A DNA stretch of 11,623 nucleotides from CAZKVJ01 sp964556225 (GTDB lineage: Bacteria > Actinomycetota > Acidimicrobiia > Acidimicrobiales > Ilumatobacteraceae): contig CAZKVJ010000040.1 in assembly GCA_964556225.1 (NCBI GenBank), positions 1-11,623 of the forward strand, given 5' to 3'. Both the position numbers and the translations under genes were made by a program. The notes below the pieces were generated by a model. The model was not told the DNA's origin, searched no databases, and worked only from the letters and a program-made list of their open reading frames with translations. Positions 1 to 6,874 of this stretch are shown here, piece by piece (the first letter of the stretch is position 1; the number at the start of each line of letters is the position of its first letter).

Positions 1-572
1 ACGAGTCGCTGAACGTCGTGATCCCGTGGAGCGAGCGGCGCTTCCAGTACACGTCCAAGCAGAACTCCCGTCCGGCCACCGGCACCGTCAGCCTCGGCGA
101 CCGGAGCTGGACGCTCGATCCGCAGCACCGGGCGTTCGGGGTGCTCGACCTGGGCCGGGGCATCTGGCCGTACGCGAACCGCTGGAACTGGGCGGCGGCG
201 TCGGGGCATGCCACCGACGGAACGCTCGTCGGTCTGCAGCTCGGTGGGAAGTGGACCGTGGGCACGGGCTACACGGAGAACGGCCTGTGCCTCGACGGCC
301 GCCTGACGAAGATCGGCGAGGAGCTGGAGTGGTCGTACTCGTGGGACGACCCGATGCAGCCCTGGCGGGTGCGTTCGCTGCGCTCGGATCACCTCGACGT
401 GGTGCTGACCCCGATGTTCGACCGCCACGACCGGACCAGCCTCGGGGTGCTGTCGATGGAGGTGCACCAGTGCTTCGGCACCTGGTCCGGTCGCGTGGTC
501 GGCGACGACGGCGTGCCGCACGAGATCGAGGGCATCGCCGGGTTCGCCGAGGAGGCCCGGAACCGCTGGTAG
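1..572 (+). CDS. DUF2804 family protein, C-terminal part (5' end outside window)
   Basis: The frame is open from the first bases (reading Glu-Ser-Leu-Asn-Val-Val before Ile-Pro-Trp-Ser) to a TAG at 570-572, so the gene begins upstream of the window. The visible 190 or so residues look like the DUF2804 family: an early PWSERRFQYTSKQ stretch, then ARPA-like SRPATG, a VLDLGRGIWPYANRWNW core and a C-terminal WSGRVVGDDG segment rich in beta strand and tryptophan. DUF2804 proteins are typically over 300 residues, so roughly half is missing here. The biochemical role of the family is not established; the fold is thought to resemble lipocalin-like or hydroxyneurosporene-synthase-type beta barrels, and I claim no activity. 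No signal peptide can be judged without the N-terminus. Its stop codon directly abuts the stop of the convergent hydrolase gene, with no intervening base and no evident terminator. Confidence 0.8.
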   Translation, partial: ESLNVVIPWSERRFQYTSKQNSRPATGTVSLGDRSWTLDPQHRAFGVLDLGRGIWPYANRWNWAAASGHATDGTLVGLQLGGKWTVGTGYTENGLCLDGRLTKIGEELEWSYSWDDPMQPWRVRSLRSDHLDVVLTPMFDRHDRTSLGVLSMEVHQCFGTWSGRVVGDDGVPHEIEGIAGFAEEARNRW

Positions 573-1466
573 TCAGACGGCGGCGCCTGCGATGTCGGCG
601 GCGATGCGGTCCGGGTCCTGGAGCGGGCCGAAGTGGCCGAGGAAGTCGTACTCGACGAGGCGGGCGTGGGGCAGCCGCTCGGCGACCACCCGCGCCCCGT
701 CCGCCGGGCCTGGGCTGGCGGTGAGGTGGCCGATGGCGACCACCGCCGGGACGTCGATCTCGGCGAGCAGCTCGAAGGTCATCTTGTCCTCGGCGGCGAA
801 CGTTCGGGCCTCGTGCTCGGCCCGGCAGGCGAGGCGCACACCGCCCTCCGGCAGGTCGTCGAAGCCGTACTCCACGTAGGCGGCCAGAGAGTCGGCACGC
901 AGCTCCCGGCCGAGCACGGTCTTGGACGCGTAGCGGTAGAGCGCCTCGGCCCGGGACGGGAACACCTCACGCCGGCGGCGGGCCGCCTGCTCCATGACGT
1001 TGTCGTGGGGCACGGCGGCCCAGTCGGACGGGATGAAGATCGGCTCGAAGAAGTAGGCCGACCGCAACAGCCCCGGTCGCCGGCTCTCGGCGAGCAGCGC
1101 GGCGGTGCCGCCCATGGAGTGACCGAAGGCGTGGAACCCTGAGATCCCGAGCGCGTCGGCGCACGCGAGCACGTCGTCGGCCATTCCCCGCCAGGCGAAG
1201 TCCTCGTCGTAGGGCGGCGTCGAGGCGCCGTGGCCCCGGAAGTCCGGCGCCCAGACGTGGAACCGGTCGGTGAGCGCGGCGGCCATGGGGAGGTAGGTCC
1301 GACCGTGGAAGCCCGTGGCGTGGAACAGCAGTAGCGGCGGCCCGGACCCGCCGAGGTCGTGGAGGGCGAGGTCGACACCGTCGGTGGAGGGGACGCGCAG
1401 CACCCGGGCGACTGTAGGCGGCACCAGCAGATTCGGGCGATCCGTCGCCGAGTGCGGTGAGTGCAT
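573..1466 (-). CDS. Alpha/beta hydrolase
   Basis: This 297-residue protein has the alpha/beta hydrolase layout: an oxyanion-hole segment HATGFHG (about 49-55), the strand-turn DFRGHG (75-80), the nucleophile elbow GHSMGG with Ser117, and a C-terminal LGHFGP with His278 as catalytic base. The cap region (about 145-230) is helical. The family includes esterases, lactonases, epoxide hydrolases and C-C bond hydrolases; the sequence does not decide between them. The usual acid position after strand 7 reads IGHLTAS and has no Asp or Glu, whereas Glu141 in FFEPIF follows strand 6 and may be the acid. The ATG start is supported by AGAGG at 1471-1475, 4 nt upstream. It lies last in a leftward four-gene cluster, 75 nt after the SnoaL-like gene, with a strong hairpin in the gap. 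No signal peptide is seen, so it is probably cytoplasmic. Confidence 0.9.
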   Translation of the reverse strand: MHSPHSATDRPNLLVPPTVARVLRVPSTDGVDLALHDLGGSGPPLLLFHATGFHGRTYLPMAAALTDRFHVWAPDFRGHGASTPPYDEDFAWRGMADDVLACADALGISGFHAFGHSMGGTAALLAESRRPGLLRSAYFFEPIFIPSDWAAVPHDNVMEQAARRRREVFPSRAEALYRYASKTVLGRELRADSLAAYVEYGFDDLPEGGVRLACRAEHEARTFAAEDKMTFELLAEIDVPAVVAIGHLTASPGPADGARVVAERLPHARLVEYDFLGHFGPLQDPDRIAADIAGAAV

Positions 1467-1478
1467 TGCGCCTCTTCG

Positions 1479-1513
1479 GTGCGAATCCCCGTCCTCAGAG
1501 CGGGGATTCGCAC
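1479..1513. repeat. Perfect 13-bp inverted repeat (hairpin) upstream of the hydrolase ribosome binding site
   Basis: The arms GTGCGAATCCCCG (1479-1491) and CGGGGATTCGCAC (1501-1513) are exact reverse complements with a 9-nt loop. The hairpin lies in the 75-nt gap between the SnoaL-like stop (1542) and the hydrolase start (1466). Its leftward end is only 3 nt from the AGAGG Shine-Dalgarno (1471-1475). No T-run follows on the minus strand, so it is not a textbook intrinsic terminator. It could be an mRNA stabilising or attenuating stem, a protein operator, or a copy of a dispersed palindromic repeat. Confidence 0.85.
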
Positions 1514-1541
1514 GCGAGACGAGGCTGCAGGCGGCGGCCGG

Positions 1542-1940
1542 TCAGCGGGGCGGGCGGCGCAGGGTGACGGTGCGCTCGGCGATCTGCCAGCCGTTCGGGC
1601 CCTTGACGACCACGTCGGCGTAGTCGCCCGACCCGCACAGGCCGCCGGGCAGGGTGCCGACGACCTTCGAGAACATCCGCACCGGATCGCCGGTCGCGTC
1701 GATCTCGACGTTCGAGACGTGGTGCGCGACGGGGTGGTCCGCGCTGTCGACCATGTGCTGGCGCAGCGCTGCCGCCCCGTGGATGACGATGTCGAGCCGG
1801 CCGAAGCCGCGCAGCTCGTAGCGGCAGTCGGGCGTGAACACCGTCTCGAATCGGTCCCAGTCGCGGGCATCGATGGTGTTGGCGTAGCGGGCGGCCAGCT
1901 CGTGGAGCTGGATCCGGTCGTCGAGGGTGAAGTCGTCCAC
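1542..1940 (-). CDS. SnoaL-like / NTF2-fold domain protein
   Basis: I place the start at a GTG (1938-1940), giving 132 residues (VDDFTLDDRIQLHELAARYA...). It is preceded by AGAAGGGG with about 6 nt spacing and lies 13 nt after the upstream oxidoreductase stop. A longer frame reaches an ATG at 2060, but that extension overlaps the oxidoreductase and encodes low-complexity Arg/Cys-rich sequence, so I reject it. Family marks: the N-terminal helix ELAARYANTIDARDWDRFETVFTPDCRYE, then HGAAALRQHM, HHVSNVEID (His73/His74) and a C-terminal strand GWQIAERTVTLRR. These match the SnoaL_4-type alpha+beta barrel that includes polyketide cyclases, ketosteroid-isomerase relatives and small dehydratases, and many members of unknown role. 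The company of CoA, flavin and hydrolase enzymes suggests it acts on a small-molecule intermediate; this is inference. Confidence 0.85.
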   Translation of the reverse strand: MDDFTLDDRIQLHELAARYANTIDARDWDRFETVFTPDCRYELRGFGRLDIVIHGAAALRQHMVDSADHPVAHHVSNVEIDATGDPVRMFSKVVGTLPGGLCGSGDYADVVVKGPNGWQIAERTVTLRRPPR

Positions 1941-1953
1941 GGCGGTCCCCTTC

Positions 1954-2934
1954 TCAGTCGTTCCCGGTGTCGAGGTCGCGCACCAGCGGGGCGAGCCGGG
2001 TGCACAGCGTCTGCACGTGGCGCAGCGTCCACTCCTCGTCCATGCCCCCGATCGAAGCAAAGAAGAACACCGTCTCGACCGGTGCCGTGGCCCGCAGCGC
2101 GCTCAGCGCGGCGGCGGCAGCCTCGGGCGTGGCCAGCAGGAACGAGGCGAGCGGGCGTGAGTCGTCGGATTGGCGCAGGCGCTCCGGGTCGACCGGGCGG
2201 GGCACCGATCGGCCCGTCCCTTCCACCATGTGCCGGCGGTAGCTGTCCATCTGGTAGACGACGTGGCGCGAGACGGTCGGCCAGTCGGCCTCCGGGTCGT
2301 CGCTGATCCAGCCCTGGACCGAGCCCGCCATGCGCGCGGTGGCCGGGTCGTGGCCGGCCTCGGCGAGGCCGGCGCGGTATGGCTCGACAAGGGCGGGGTC
2401 CACCGACAGCAGCCCCTCTCCGAGGCGCCCGGCCCGGCGAGCGCCCTGCGGTCCTCCGTAGCCCATCCAGATGGGGATGCGCGCCTGGACGGGCGCGGGC
2501 GTCAGCCGGGTCCAGAGCTCCCGCAGCTCGCGGGCCGTGGTGTCGGTGGCGCCGTAGCGAGTCGCGGGATCGGCGCCGAACAGCTCGAACTCCGGCAACC
2601 GGTAGCCAGCGCCAAGCCCCAGCTCGAGGCGGCCGCCGGCGACGAGGTCGACCAGCGCCGCCTGCTCGGCGATCTCGACGCTGCGATGCAGCGGCGCCAG
2701 CACGACGGCGGTGCCGACGCGCACCCGGCGGGTCCGGGCGGCGATGGCGGCGGCGAAGGTGAGGGGTTGGGTGAGGTACCCGTCGTCGAACTGGTGGTGC
2801 TCGGTGACCCAGATCGAGTGGGCGCCGAGGTGCTCGGCCTCCTCGCACAGCTCGAGTGTGAAGGCGTGCAGCCGGGCCGGGTCGTGCGGCCATCCCGGCG
2901 GGTTGCGCAAGTCGAGGTAGATGCCGACGTTCAC
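1954..2934 (-). CDS. LLM class flavin/F420-dependent oxidoreductase
   Basis: I choose the GTG at 2932-2934 (326 residues, starting MNVGIYLDLRNP), because the luciferase-like first beta strand NVGIYLDLR begins there and it lies 4 nt after the upstream stop. The longer frame to 3315 only overlaps the enoyl-CoA hydratase gene. Recognisable segments are the early strand-helix unit with WVTEHHQF (42-49), TRVRVGTAVVLAPLHRSVEIAEQAALVDLVAGGR (about 69-102), and LGLGAGYRLPEFELFG (105-120). PIWMGYGGPQGARRAGRLGEGLL (154-176) forms part of the cofactor-binding barrel face. Such proteins are TIM-barrel monooxygenases or reductases using FMN or F420; the sequence does not say which cofactor. No signal peptide, so cytoplasmic. 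It is the second gene of the cluster, probably translationally coupled to the hydratase-like gene, and may oxidise the same substrate. Confidence 0.88.
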   Translation of the reverse strand: MNVGIYLDLRNPPGWPHDPARLHAFTLELCEEAEHLGAHSIWVTEHHQFDDGYLTQPLTFAAAIAARTRRVRVGTAVVLAPLHRSVEIAEQAALVDLVAGGRLELGLGAGYRLPEFELFGADPATRYGATDTTARELRELWTRLTPAPVQARIPIWMGYGGPQGARRAGRLGEGLLSVDPALVEPYRAGLAEAGHDPATARMAGSVQGWISDDPEADWPTVSRHVVYQMDSYRRHMVEGTGRSVPRPVDPERLRQSDDSRPLASFLLATPEAAAAALSALRATAPVETVFFFASIGGMDEEWTLRHVQTLCTRLAPLVRDLDTGND

Positions 2935-2938
2935 GCGC

Positions 2939-3757
2939 TCACCCGCTGGTCGGACCGTCGAACACGGGCGAGCGCTTCTCGACGTGAGCGGCCAGCCCTT
3001 CGCGGGCGTCGGGGCCGCCGAACCCGTAGAACTCGTAGGCGAGCGAGGCGTCGAACGCCGGTCCGGCCGCTCGGTACCAGTGGTTGAGCGTGTGCTTGGT
3101 CCAGCGGATCGCCGACTGGGACATGCCGGCCAGCTGCACCGCCACCTCGAGCGCCCTGGCCTGCACCTGGTCGTCGTCGACGCAGAGGGACACGAGGCCG
3201 ATGCGCTCGGCCTCCTCGCCGGTGAGCGTGTCGCAGGTGAGCAGGAGGTACTTCGCCTTGGCCATGCCGCACAGCAGCGGCCAGCAGATCGCGGCGTGGT
3301 CGCCGGCGGCGACACCGAGGCGGGTGTGGCCGTCGATGATGCGTGCCGTTCGCCCGGCGACGGAGACGTCGGCGAGCAGCGCGCACACCAGGCCGGCGCC
3401 CACGGCCGGGCCGTGGATGGCCGACACGATCGGCTTCGAGCAGTCGATGACGTTGCGCACGATGTCGCGGGCCTCGCGCATGACGCGTGTGCGCACGGCG
3501 TAGTCGTTCATCACGGTGTCGAGGAGCTCGAAGCTGCCGCCCGCAGAGAACGCCTTCCCCGCCCCCTGGATGACGGCGACGCGCACCTCGGGATCGCGGT
3601 CGACGGCCAGCCAGACGTCGGCCAGGTGGGCGTGGCCCTCGAGTGAGACGGCGTTCAGTCCCGGCCCGTCGAGCGTGACGCGCAACACGCCCTCGGACGG
3701 CCGGTCGAACGTGAGGGTGGGGAACTGCGTGGCGTAGTCCTCGGCGTGGTCGACCAT
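2939..3757 (-). CDS. Enoyl-CoA hydratase/isomerase (crotonase) family protein
   Basis: The protein has 272 residues from an ATG at 3757, supported by AGGA at 3765-3768 with 7 nt spacing; upstream extension would run through the repeat and into leuS. Crotonase-fold hallmarks are visible: the first oxyanion-hole loop GAGKAFSAGGSFELL (65-79), and the second IHGPAVGAGLVCALLADVSVAG (114-135). C-terminal IRWTKHTLNH lies in the trimerisation helices. Aligned to rat mitochondrial hydratase, both catalytic glutamates are replaced: Glu144 by Val124 and Glu164 by His144. Asp153 in GVAAGDHAAICWPLL (148-162) lies near the active-site loop, a pattern shared by many mycobacterial EchA-like proteins. A simple hydratase is therefore doubtful; isomerase, hydrolase, thioesterase or other CoA-ester chemistry is possible. 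It heads the cluster, 4 nt before the oxidoreductase. Confidence 0.9.
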   Translation of the reverse strand: MVDHAEDYATQFPTLTFDRPSEGVLRVTLDGPGLNAVSLEGHAHLADVWLAVDRDPEVRVAVIQGAGKAFSAGGSFELLDTVMNDYAVRTRVMREARDIVRNVIDCSKPIVSAIHGPAVGAGLVCALLADVSVAGRTARIIDGHTRLGVAAGDHAAICWPLLCGMAKAKYLLLTCDTLTGEEAERIGLVSLCVDDDQVQARALEVAVQLAGMSQSAIRWTKHTLNHWYRAAGPAFDASLAYEFYGFGGPDAREGLAAHVEKRSPVFDGPTSG

Positions 3758-3782
3758 GCCCGCATCCTGCCCCACCCCTCCC

Positions 3783-3831
3783 GTTCTGACACCACCAAGT
3801 AGCGCTGAGCGCTTACTTCCTGGGACCAGAA
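3783..3831. repeat. Palindromic repeat unit, copy A
   Basis: A 49-bp unit starting GTTCTGACACCACC and ending GGGACCAGAA. The centre contains AAGTAGCGCT, one base, then AGCGCT plus one bulged T before ACTT; the outer ends TTCTG and CAGAA pair. It matches copy B at about 43 of 49 positions (5 substitutions and one indel), clearly the same unit in the same orientation. Confidence 0.85.
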
Positions 3832-3844
3832 GCGCAAGGACTTG

Positions 3845-3893
3845 GTTCTGGCACCACCTGGTAGCGCTCAGCGCTACTTCCCGGGACCAGAAC
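3845..3893. repeat. Palindromic repeat unit, copy B
   Basis: Direct copy of the neighbouring unit, starting GTTCTGGCACCACC and ending GGGACCAGAAC. The core is a perfect 17-bp palindrome, GTAGCGCT (3861-3868), C, AGCGCTAC (3870-3877). The outer ends GTTCTGG and CCAGAAC are also exact reverse complements placed symmetrically around the core. Symmetry of this kind suits either a protein-binding site or a folded RNA. Confidence 0.85.
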
Positions 3894-3908
3894 GGGAGGG
3901 GGTGGGGG

Positions 3909-6803
3909 TCAGGCGACGACGTTGACCATGCGGCCCGGGACGACGACGACCTTCTTCGGAGCGGCACCGGCCAGGGCGGCCTGCACCTTGGGGTCGGCGA
4001 GCGCGGCCTGCTCCATCTCGTCGGCTGATGCACCGGTGGCGACCACGATGCGGGCGCGCACCTTGCCGTTCACCTGCACCGGCACCTCGACGGTGTCGTC
4101 CACGAGCAGGGCGGGGTCGGCGGTGGGGAACGGGACGTAGGTGATCGTGGTGTTGTGTCCGAGGCGGCGCCACAGCTCCTCGCCCACGTGCGGTGTGAGC
4201 GGTGACAGCATCTGCACCAGGGGCTCGGCGACCTCTCGGGGCGTCGACCCGGTGGCCGCGACGTGCTGGGTGAGCGAGTTGTTCAGCTCGATGAGCTTGG
4301 CGATGGCGGTGTTGAACCGCAGGCCGTCCATGTCGGTGGCGACGCCGTGGATGGTGCGGTGCAGGGCCCGGCGGAGGTCGTCGGGCGCAGGCGCGTCGAC
4401 GACGCGGCTCTCGCCGGTCTGCTCGTCGACCAGGTTGCGCCACACGCGCTGGAGGAACCGCTGCATCCCGACCACGTCGCGGGTGTTCCACGGCCGGCTG
4501 GCCTCGAGCGGGCCCATCGACATCTCGTAGAGCCGGAACGTGTCGGCGCCGTAGTCGTCGTACATCTCGTCCGGCGTGACGACGTTCTTCAGGCTCTTGC
4601 CCATCTTCCCGTACTCGCGCACGACCGGCTCGCCGTCCCACCAGAACCCGCCGTCGCGCTCGATCACCTCGGCGGCGGGCACGACCTGGCCCCGCTCGTC
4701 GCGGAAGGCGTAGGCCTGGATGTAGCCCTGGTTGAACAGGCGGTGGAACGGCTCTTCGCTGCTGACGTGGCCCAGGTCGTACAGGACCTTGTGCCAGAAC
4801 CGGGCGTACAGCAGGTGCAGCACCGCGTGCTCGACGCCGCCCACGTACAGGTCGACCCCGCCGGTGTGGGGCGTGCCATCGGCGTTGGTTCCCTGCGGGC
4901 CCATCCAGTAGCGCTCCACCTCCGGATCGACGAGCGCGACCTCGTTCGTGGGGTCGAGGTAGCGCAGCTCGTACCAGCAGCTGCCGGCCCACTGCGGCAT
5001 GGTGTTGACCTCGCGGCGGTAGCGCTTCGGGCCGTCACCGAGGTCGAGGGTGACCTCGACCCAGTGCTCGGCTCGGGCCAGGGGCGGGATCGGCTCGGTG
5101 GTGCCGTCGTCGGGGTCGAGCGCCTCCGGGCGGAAGTCGTCGAGCTCGGGCAGCAGGACCGGCAGCTGGTCGGCGGGCACGGCCCAGGGCTGGTCGTGCT
5201 CGTCGTAGACGATCGGGAACGGCTCGCCCCAGTAGCGCTGCCGGCTGAACAGCCAGTCGCGCAGCTTGTAGGTGGTGGTCGCCTCGCCATGACCGCGCGC
5301 GGCGAGCCACTCGTTGGTGCGGTGCACCGCCTCGTCCACCGACGTCATGCCGTTCAGGTCCAGCGAGCCGTTGTCGGAGGCGACGTAGGGGGCATCGCCG
5401 ACGAACGCCTCCGGCCACGCCGCGGTGTCGAGGGTGGGCTCGATGCCGTGCGCGGCGAACCACTCGGCCGGCGGCTGCTGGATGGCCGGGATGGCCAGGC
5501 CGAACTGGCGAGCGAAGTCGAAGTCGCGCTGGTCGCCGCACGGCACCGCCATGATCGCCCCCGTGCCGTAGCCCATCAGCACGTAGTCGGCGACCCACAC
5601 CGGGATCGCCTCGCCGTTGACCGGGTTGCGGGCGTACGAGCCGGTGAACACCCCGGACTTGTCGCGACCCTCGGCCTGCCGGTCGAGCTCGCCCTTGGCG
5701 GCAGCGGCGCGACGGTAGGCGTCGATCTCGGCGGCGTGCTCCGGCGTGGTCAGCGCCTCGACGAGGGGGTGCTCCGGTGCGAGGACCATGAAGGTCGCGC
5801 CGAACAGCGTGTCGGGGCGGGTGGTGAACACCACGATCGAATCACCGGTCGGCGCGGCGCCGGCGTCGGAGCCGCTCAGCACGTCGAACACCACCCGGGC
5901 ACCCTCGCTGCGCCCGATCCAGTTGCGCTGCATCAGCTTGATGGGTTCTGGCCAGTCGAGGCGATCGAGGTCGGCCAGCAGGCGGTCGGCGTACGAGGTG
6001 ATGCGCATCATCCACTGGCGCATGTCCTTCTTGAAGACCGGGAAGTTGCCGATGTCGCTGCGGCCGTCGGCGGTGACCTCCTCGTTGGCCAGGATCGTGC
6101 CGAGCCCGGGGCACCAGTTCACAGGGGCGTGCGACAGGTAGGCCAGGCGGTAGCCGTCGAGCACGGCGCGCTGCTCGGCCCGGGTCAGCTGATCCCACGC
6201 CCGCCCGTCGGGGGTCGAGCGGGTGCCAGCAGCCAGCTCTGCTTCGAGCTCGGCGATGGGGCGGGCCCGGTCGGCATCGGCGTCGTACCAGGATTCGAAG
6301 ATCTGCAGGAAGATCCACTGGGTCCAGCGGTAGTAGGCCTCGTCGGTGGTGGAGACGCTGCGGCGGGTGTCGTGGCCGAGCCCCAGCCGGCGCAGCTGGC
6401 GGCGCATCGTGGCGACGTTCGCCTCCGTGTTGACGCGGGGGTGGACGCCGGTGGCGATGGCGTGCTGCTCGGCGGGCAGGCCGAAGGCGTCGTAGCCCAG
6501 GCTGTGCAGCACGTTGAAGCCCTGCATCCGCTTGAAGCGGGCGTACACGTCGGTGCCGATGTAGCCGAGGGGGTGGCCGACGTGCAGGCCGGCGCCGGAC
6601 GGGTACGGGAACATGTCGAGGACGAACAGCTTGGGACGCCCGGCGACCTTGTCGGGTTCGGCCAGCGGACCGGCCGGGTTGGGGGCCTCGAACGTGCCGT
6701 CGGCCTCCCAGCGGTCCTGCCAGCGCGCCTCGATGTCCCGGGCGAGGGCGGCGGTGTAGCGGTACGGGGGGACGTCGGAGGGGTCGGGCGCCGAGGGATC
6801 CAT
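3909..6803 (-). CDS. leuS: Leucyl-tRNA synthetase
   Basis: The complete 964-residue class Ia synthetase charges tRNA-Leu with leucine in the cytoplasm. Signature regions in order: the HIGH-type motif HVGH at 74-77 in DMFPYPSGAGLHVGHPLGY; LGYDAFGLPAEQHAI (102-116); and the CP1 editing domain with TTRPDTLFGATF (327-338) and MAVPCGDQRDFDFA (418-431), keeping the editing-site Asp. Then follow LRDWLFSRQRYWGEP (514-528), WAGSCWYELRYLD (605-617), and the KMSKS-type loop, here KMGKS at 733-737. The anticodon-binding and C-terminal domains follow (PLVQMLSPLTPHVGEELW, VNGKVRARI). Length and the insertion around 176-250 look actinobacterial. The ATG at 6801-6803 has no clear Shine-Dalgarno; a leaderless or weakly initiated message is possible. 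It is divergent from the acyl-AMP ligase gene and upstream of the four-gene cluster. Confidence 0.98.
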   Translation of the reverse strand: MDPSAPDPSDVPPYRYTAALARDIEARWQDRWEADGTFEAPNPAGPLAEPDKVAGRPKLFVLDMFPYPSGAGLHVGHPLGYIGTDVYARFKRMQGFNVLHSLGYDAFGLPAEQHAIATGVHPRVNTEANVATMRRQLRRLGLGHDTRRSVSTTDEAYYRWTQWIFLQIFESWYDADADRARPIAELEAELAAGTRSTPDGRAWDQLTRAEQRAVLDGYRLAYLSHAPVNWCPGLGTILANEEVTADGRSDIGNFPVFKKDMRQWMMRITSYADRLLADLDRLDWPEPIKLMQRNWIGRSEGARVVFDVLSGSDAGAAPTGDSIVVFTTRPDTLFGATFMVLAPEHPLVEALTTPEHAAEIDAYRRAAAAKGELDRQAEGRDKSGVFTGSYARNPVNGEAIPVWVADYVLMGYGTGAIMAVPCGDQRDFDFARQFGLAIPAIQQPPAEWFAAHGIEPTLDTAAWPEAFVGDAPYVASDNGSLDLNGMTSVDEAVHRTNEWLAARGHGEATTTYKLRDWLFSRQRYWGEPFPIVYDEHDQPWAVPADQLPVLLPELDDFRPEALDPDDGTTEPIPPLARAEHWVEVTLDLGDGPKRYRREVNTMPQWAGSCWYELRYLDPTNEVALVDPEVERYWMGPQGTNADGTPHTGGVDLYVGGVEHAVLHLLYARFWHKVLYDLGHVSSEEPFHRLFNQGYIQAYAFRDERGQVVPAAEVIERDGGFWWDGEPVVREYGKMGKSLKNVVTPDEMYDDYGADTFRLYEMSMGPLEASRPWNTRDVVGMQRFLQRVWRNLVDEQTGESRVVDAPAPDDLRRALHRTIHGVATDMDGLRFNTAIAKLIELNNSLTQHVAATGSTPREVAEPLVQMLSPLTPHVGEELWRRLGHNTTITYVPFPTADPALLVDDTVEVPVQVNGKVRARIVVATGASADEMEQAALADPKVQAALAGAAPKKVVVVPGRMVNVVA

Positions 6804-6874
6804 AGCGTGCCCATGGTAGGGGGAGGGGCTAGGTTCGGAGGTGGCCGTTCACCCGGGGGAGTTCCGCCACGCCC
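6804..6874. promoter_or_regulatory. Divergent intergenic region between leuS and the acyl-AMP ligase
   Basis: These 71 bp should hold the promoters of both genes, since the two are back to back. On the plus strand TAGGTT (6830-6835) is a possible -10 element, and GGGGGAG (6855-6861) lies 13 nt before the ligase ATG, farther than ideal. On the minus strand TACCAT lies 9 nt before the leuS ATG and could be a -10 for a nearly leaderless transcript. No convincing -35 boxes and no T-box-like structure are visible; the space is too short for a full T-box. Confidence 0.35.

Larger units (their letters stand above)
3770..3907. repeat. Composite palindromic repeat region between leuS and the crotonase gene
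   Basis: The region is framed by an inverted repeat: CCCCACCCCTCCCGTTCTG (3770-3788) pairs with 3888-3907, differing by a single extra base in the right arm. Inside are two direct copies of an about 49-bp palindromic unit (3783-3831 and 3845-3893). The structure fills nearly all of the 151 bp between the leuS stop and the crotonase start. Transcribed from leuS it could fold into a large stem-loop and act as a terminator or processing site. It also resembles dispersed intergenic palindromic elements (REP or MITE-like). Neither role is proven. Confidence 0.8.

Noticed and set aside
1941..2060. N-terminal extension of the SnoaL-like protein to an ATG at 2060
   Set aside because: It would overlap the oxidoreductase by more than 100 bp. 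A GTG with a good ribosome binding site at 1940 starts exactly at the family-like N-terminus.
779..2893. A 704-codon minus-strand frame across the hydrolase, SnoaL-like and LLM genes
   Set aside because: It is out of frame with three clear genes on the same strand and encodes low-complexity Arg/Pro/Ser-rich sequence.
2935..3315. N-terminal extension of the LLM oxidoreductase
   Set aside because: The added residues are read out of frame through the crotonase gene and are Arg/Ser/Pro-rich. The luciferase-like barrel begins at the GTG at 2934.
3783..3893. Two repeat units as a minimal CRISPR array
   Set aside because: There are only two diverged, palindromic 49-bp copies separated by 13 bp, with no spacer-length unique sequence and no cas genes.
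3758..4033. N-terminal extension of the crotonase through the repeat region
   Set aside because: It crosses the palindromic repeats and the leuS 3' end, and AGGA supports the ATG at 3757.
4594..4606. KMGKS instead of KMSKS in leucyl-tRNA synthetase as a defect
   Set aside because: Variation at this position occurs in actinobacterial enzymes from memory, and both lysines are retained, so I treat it as normal variation.
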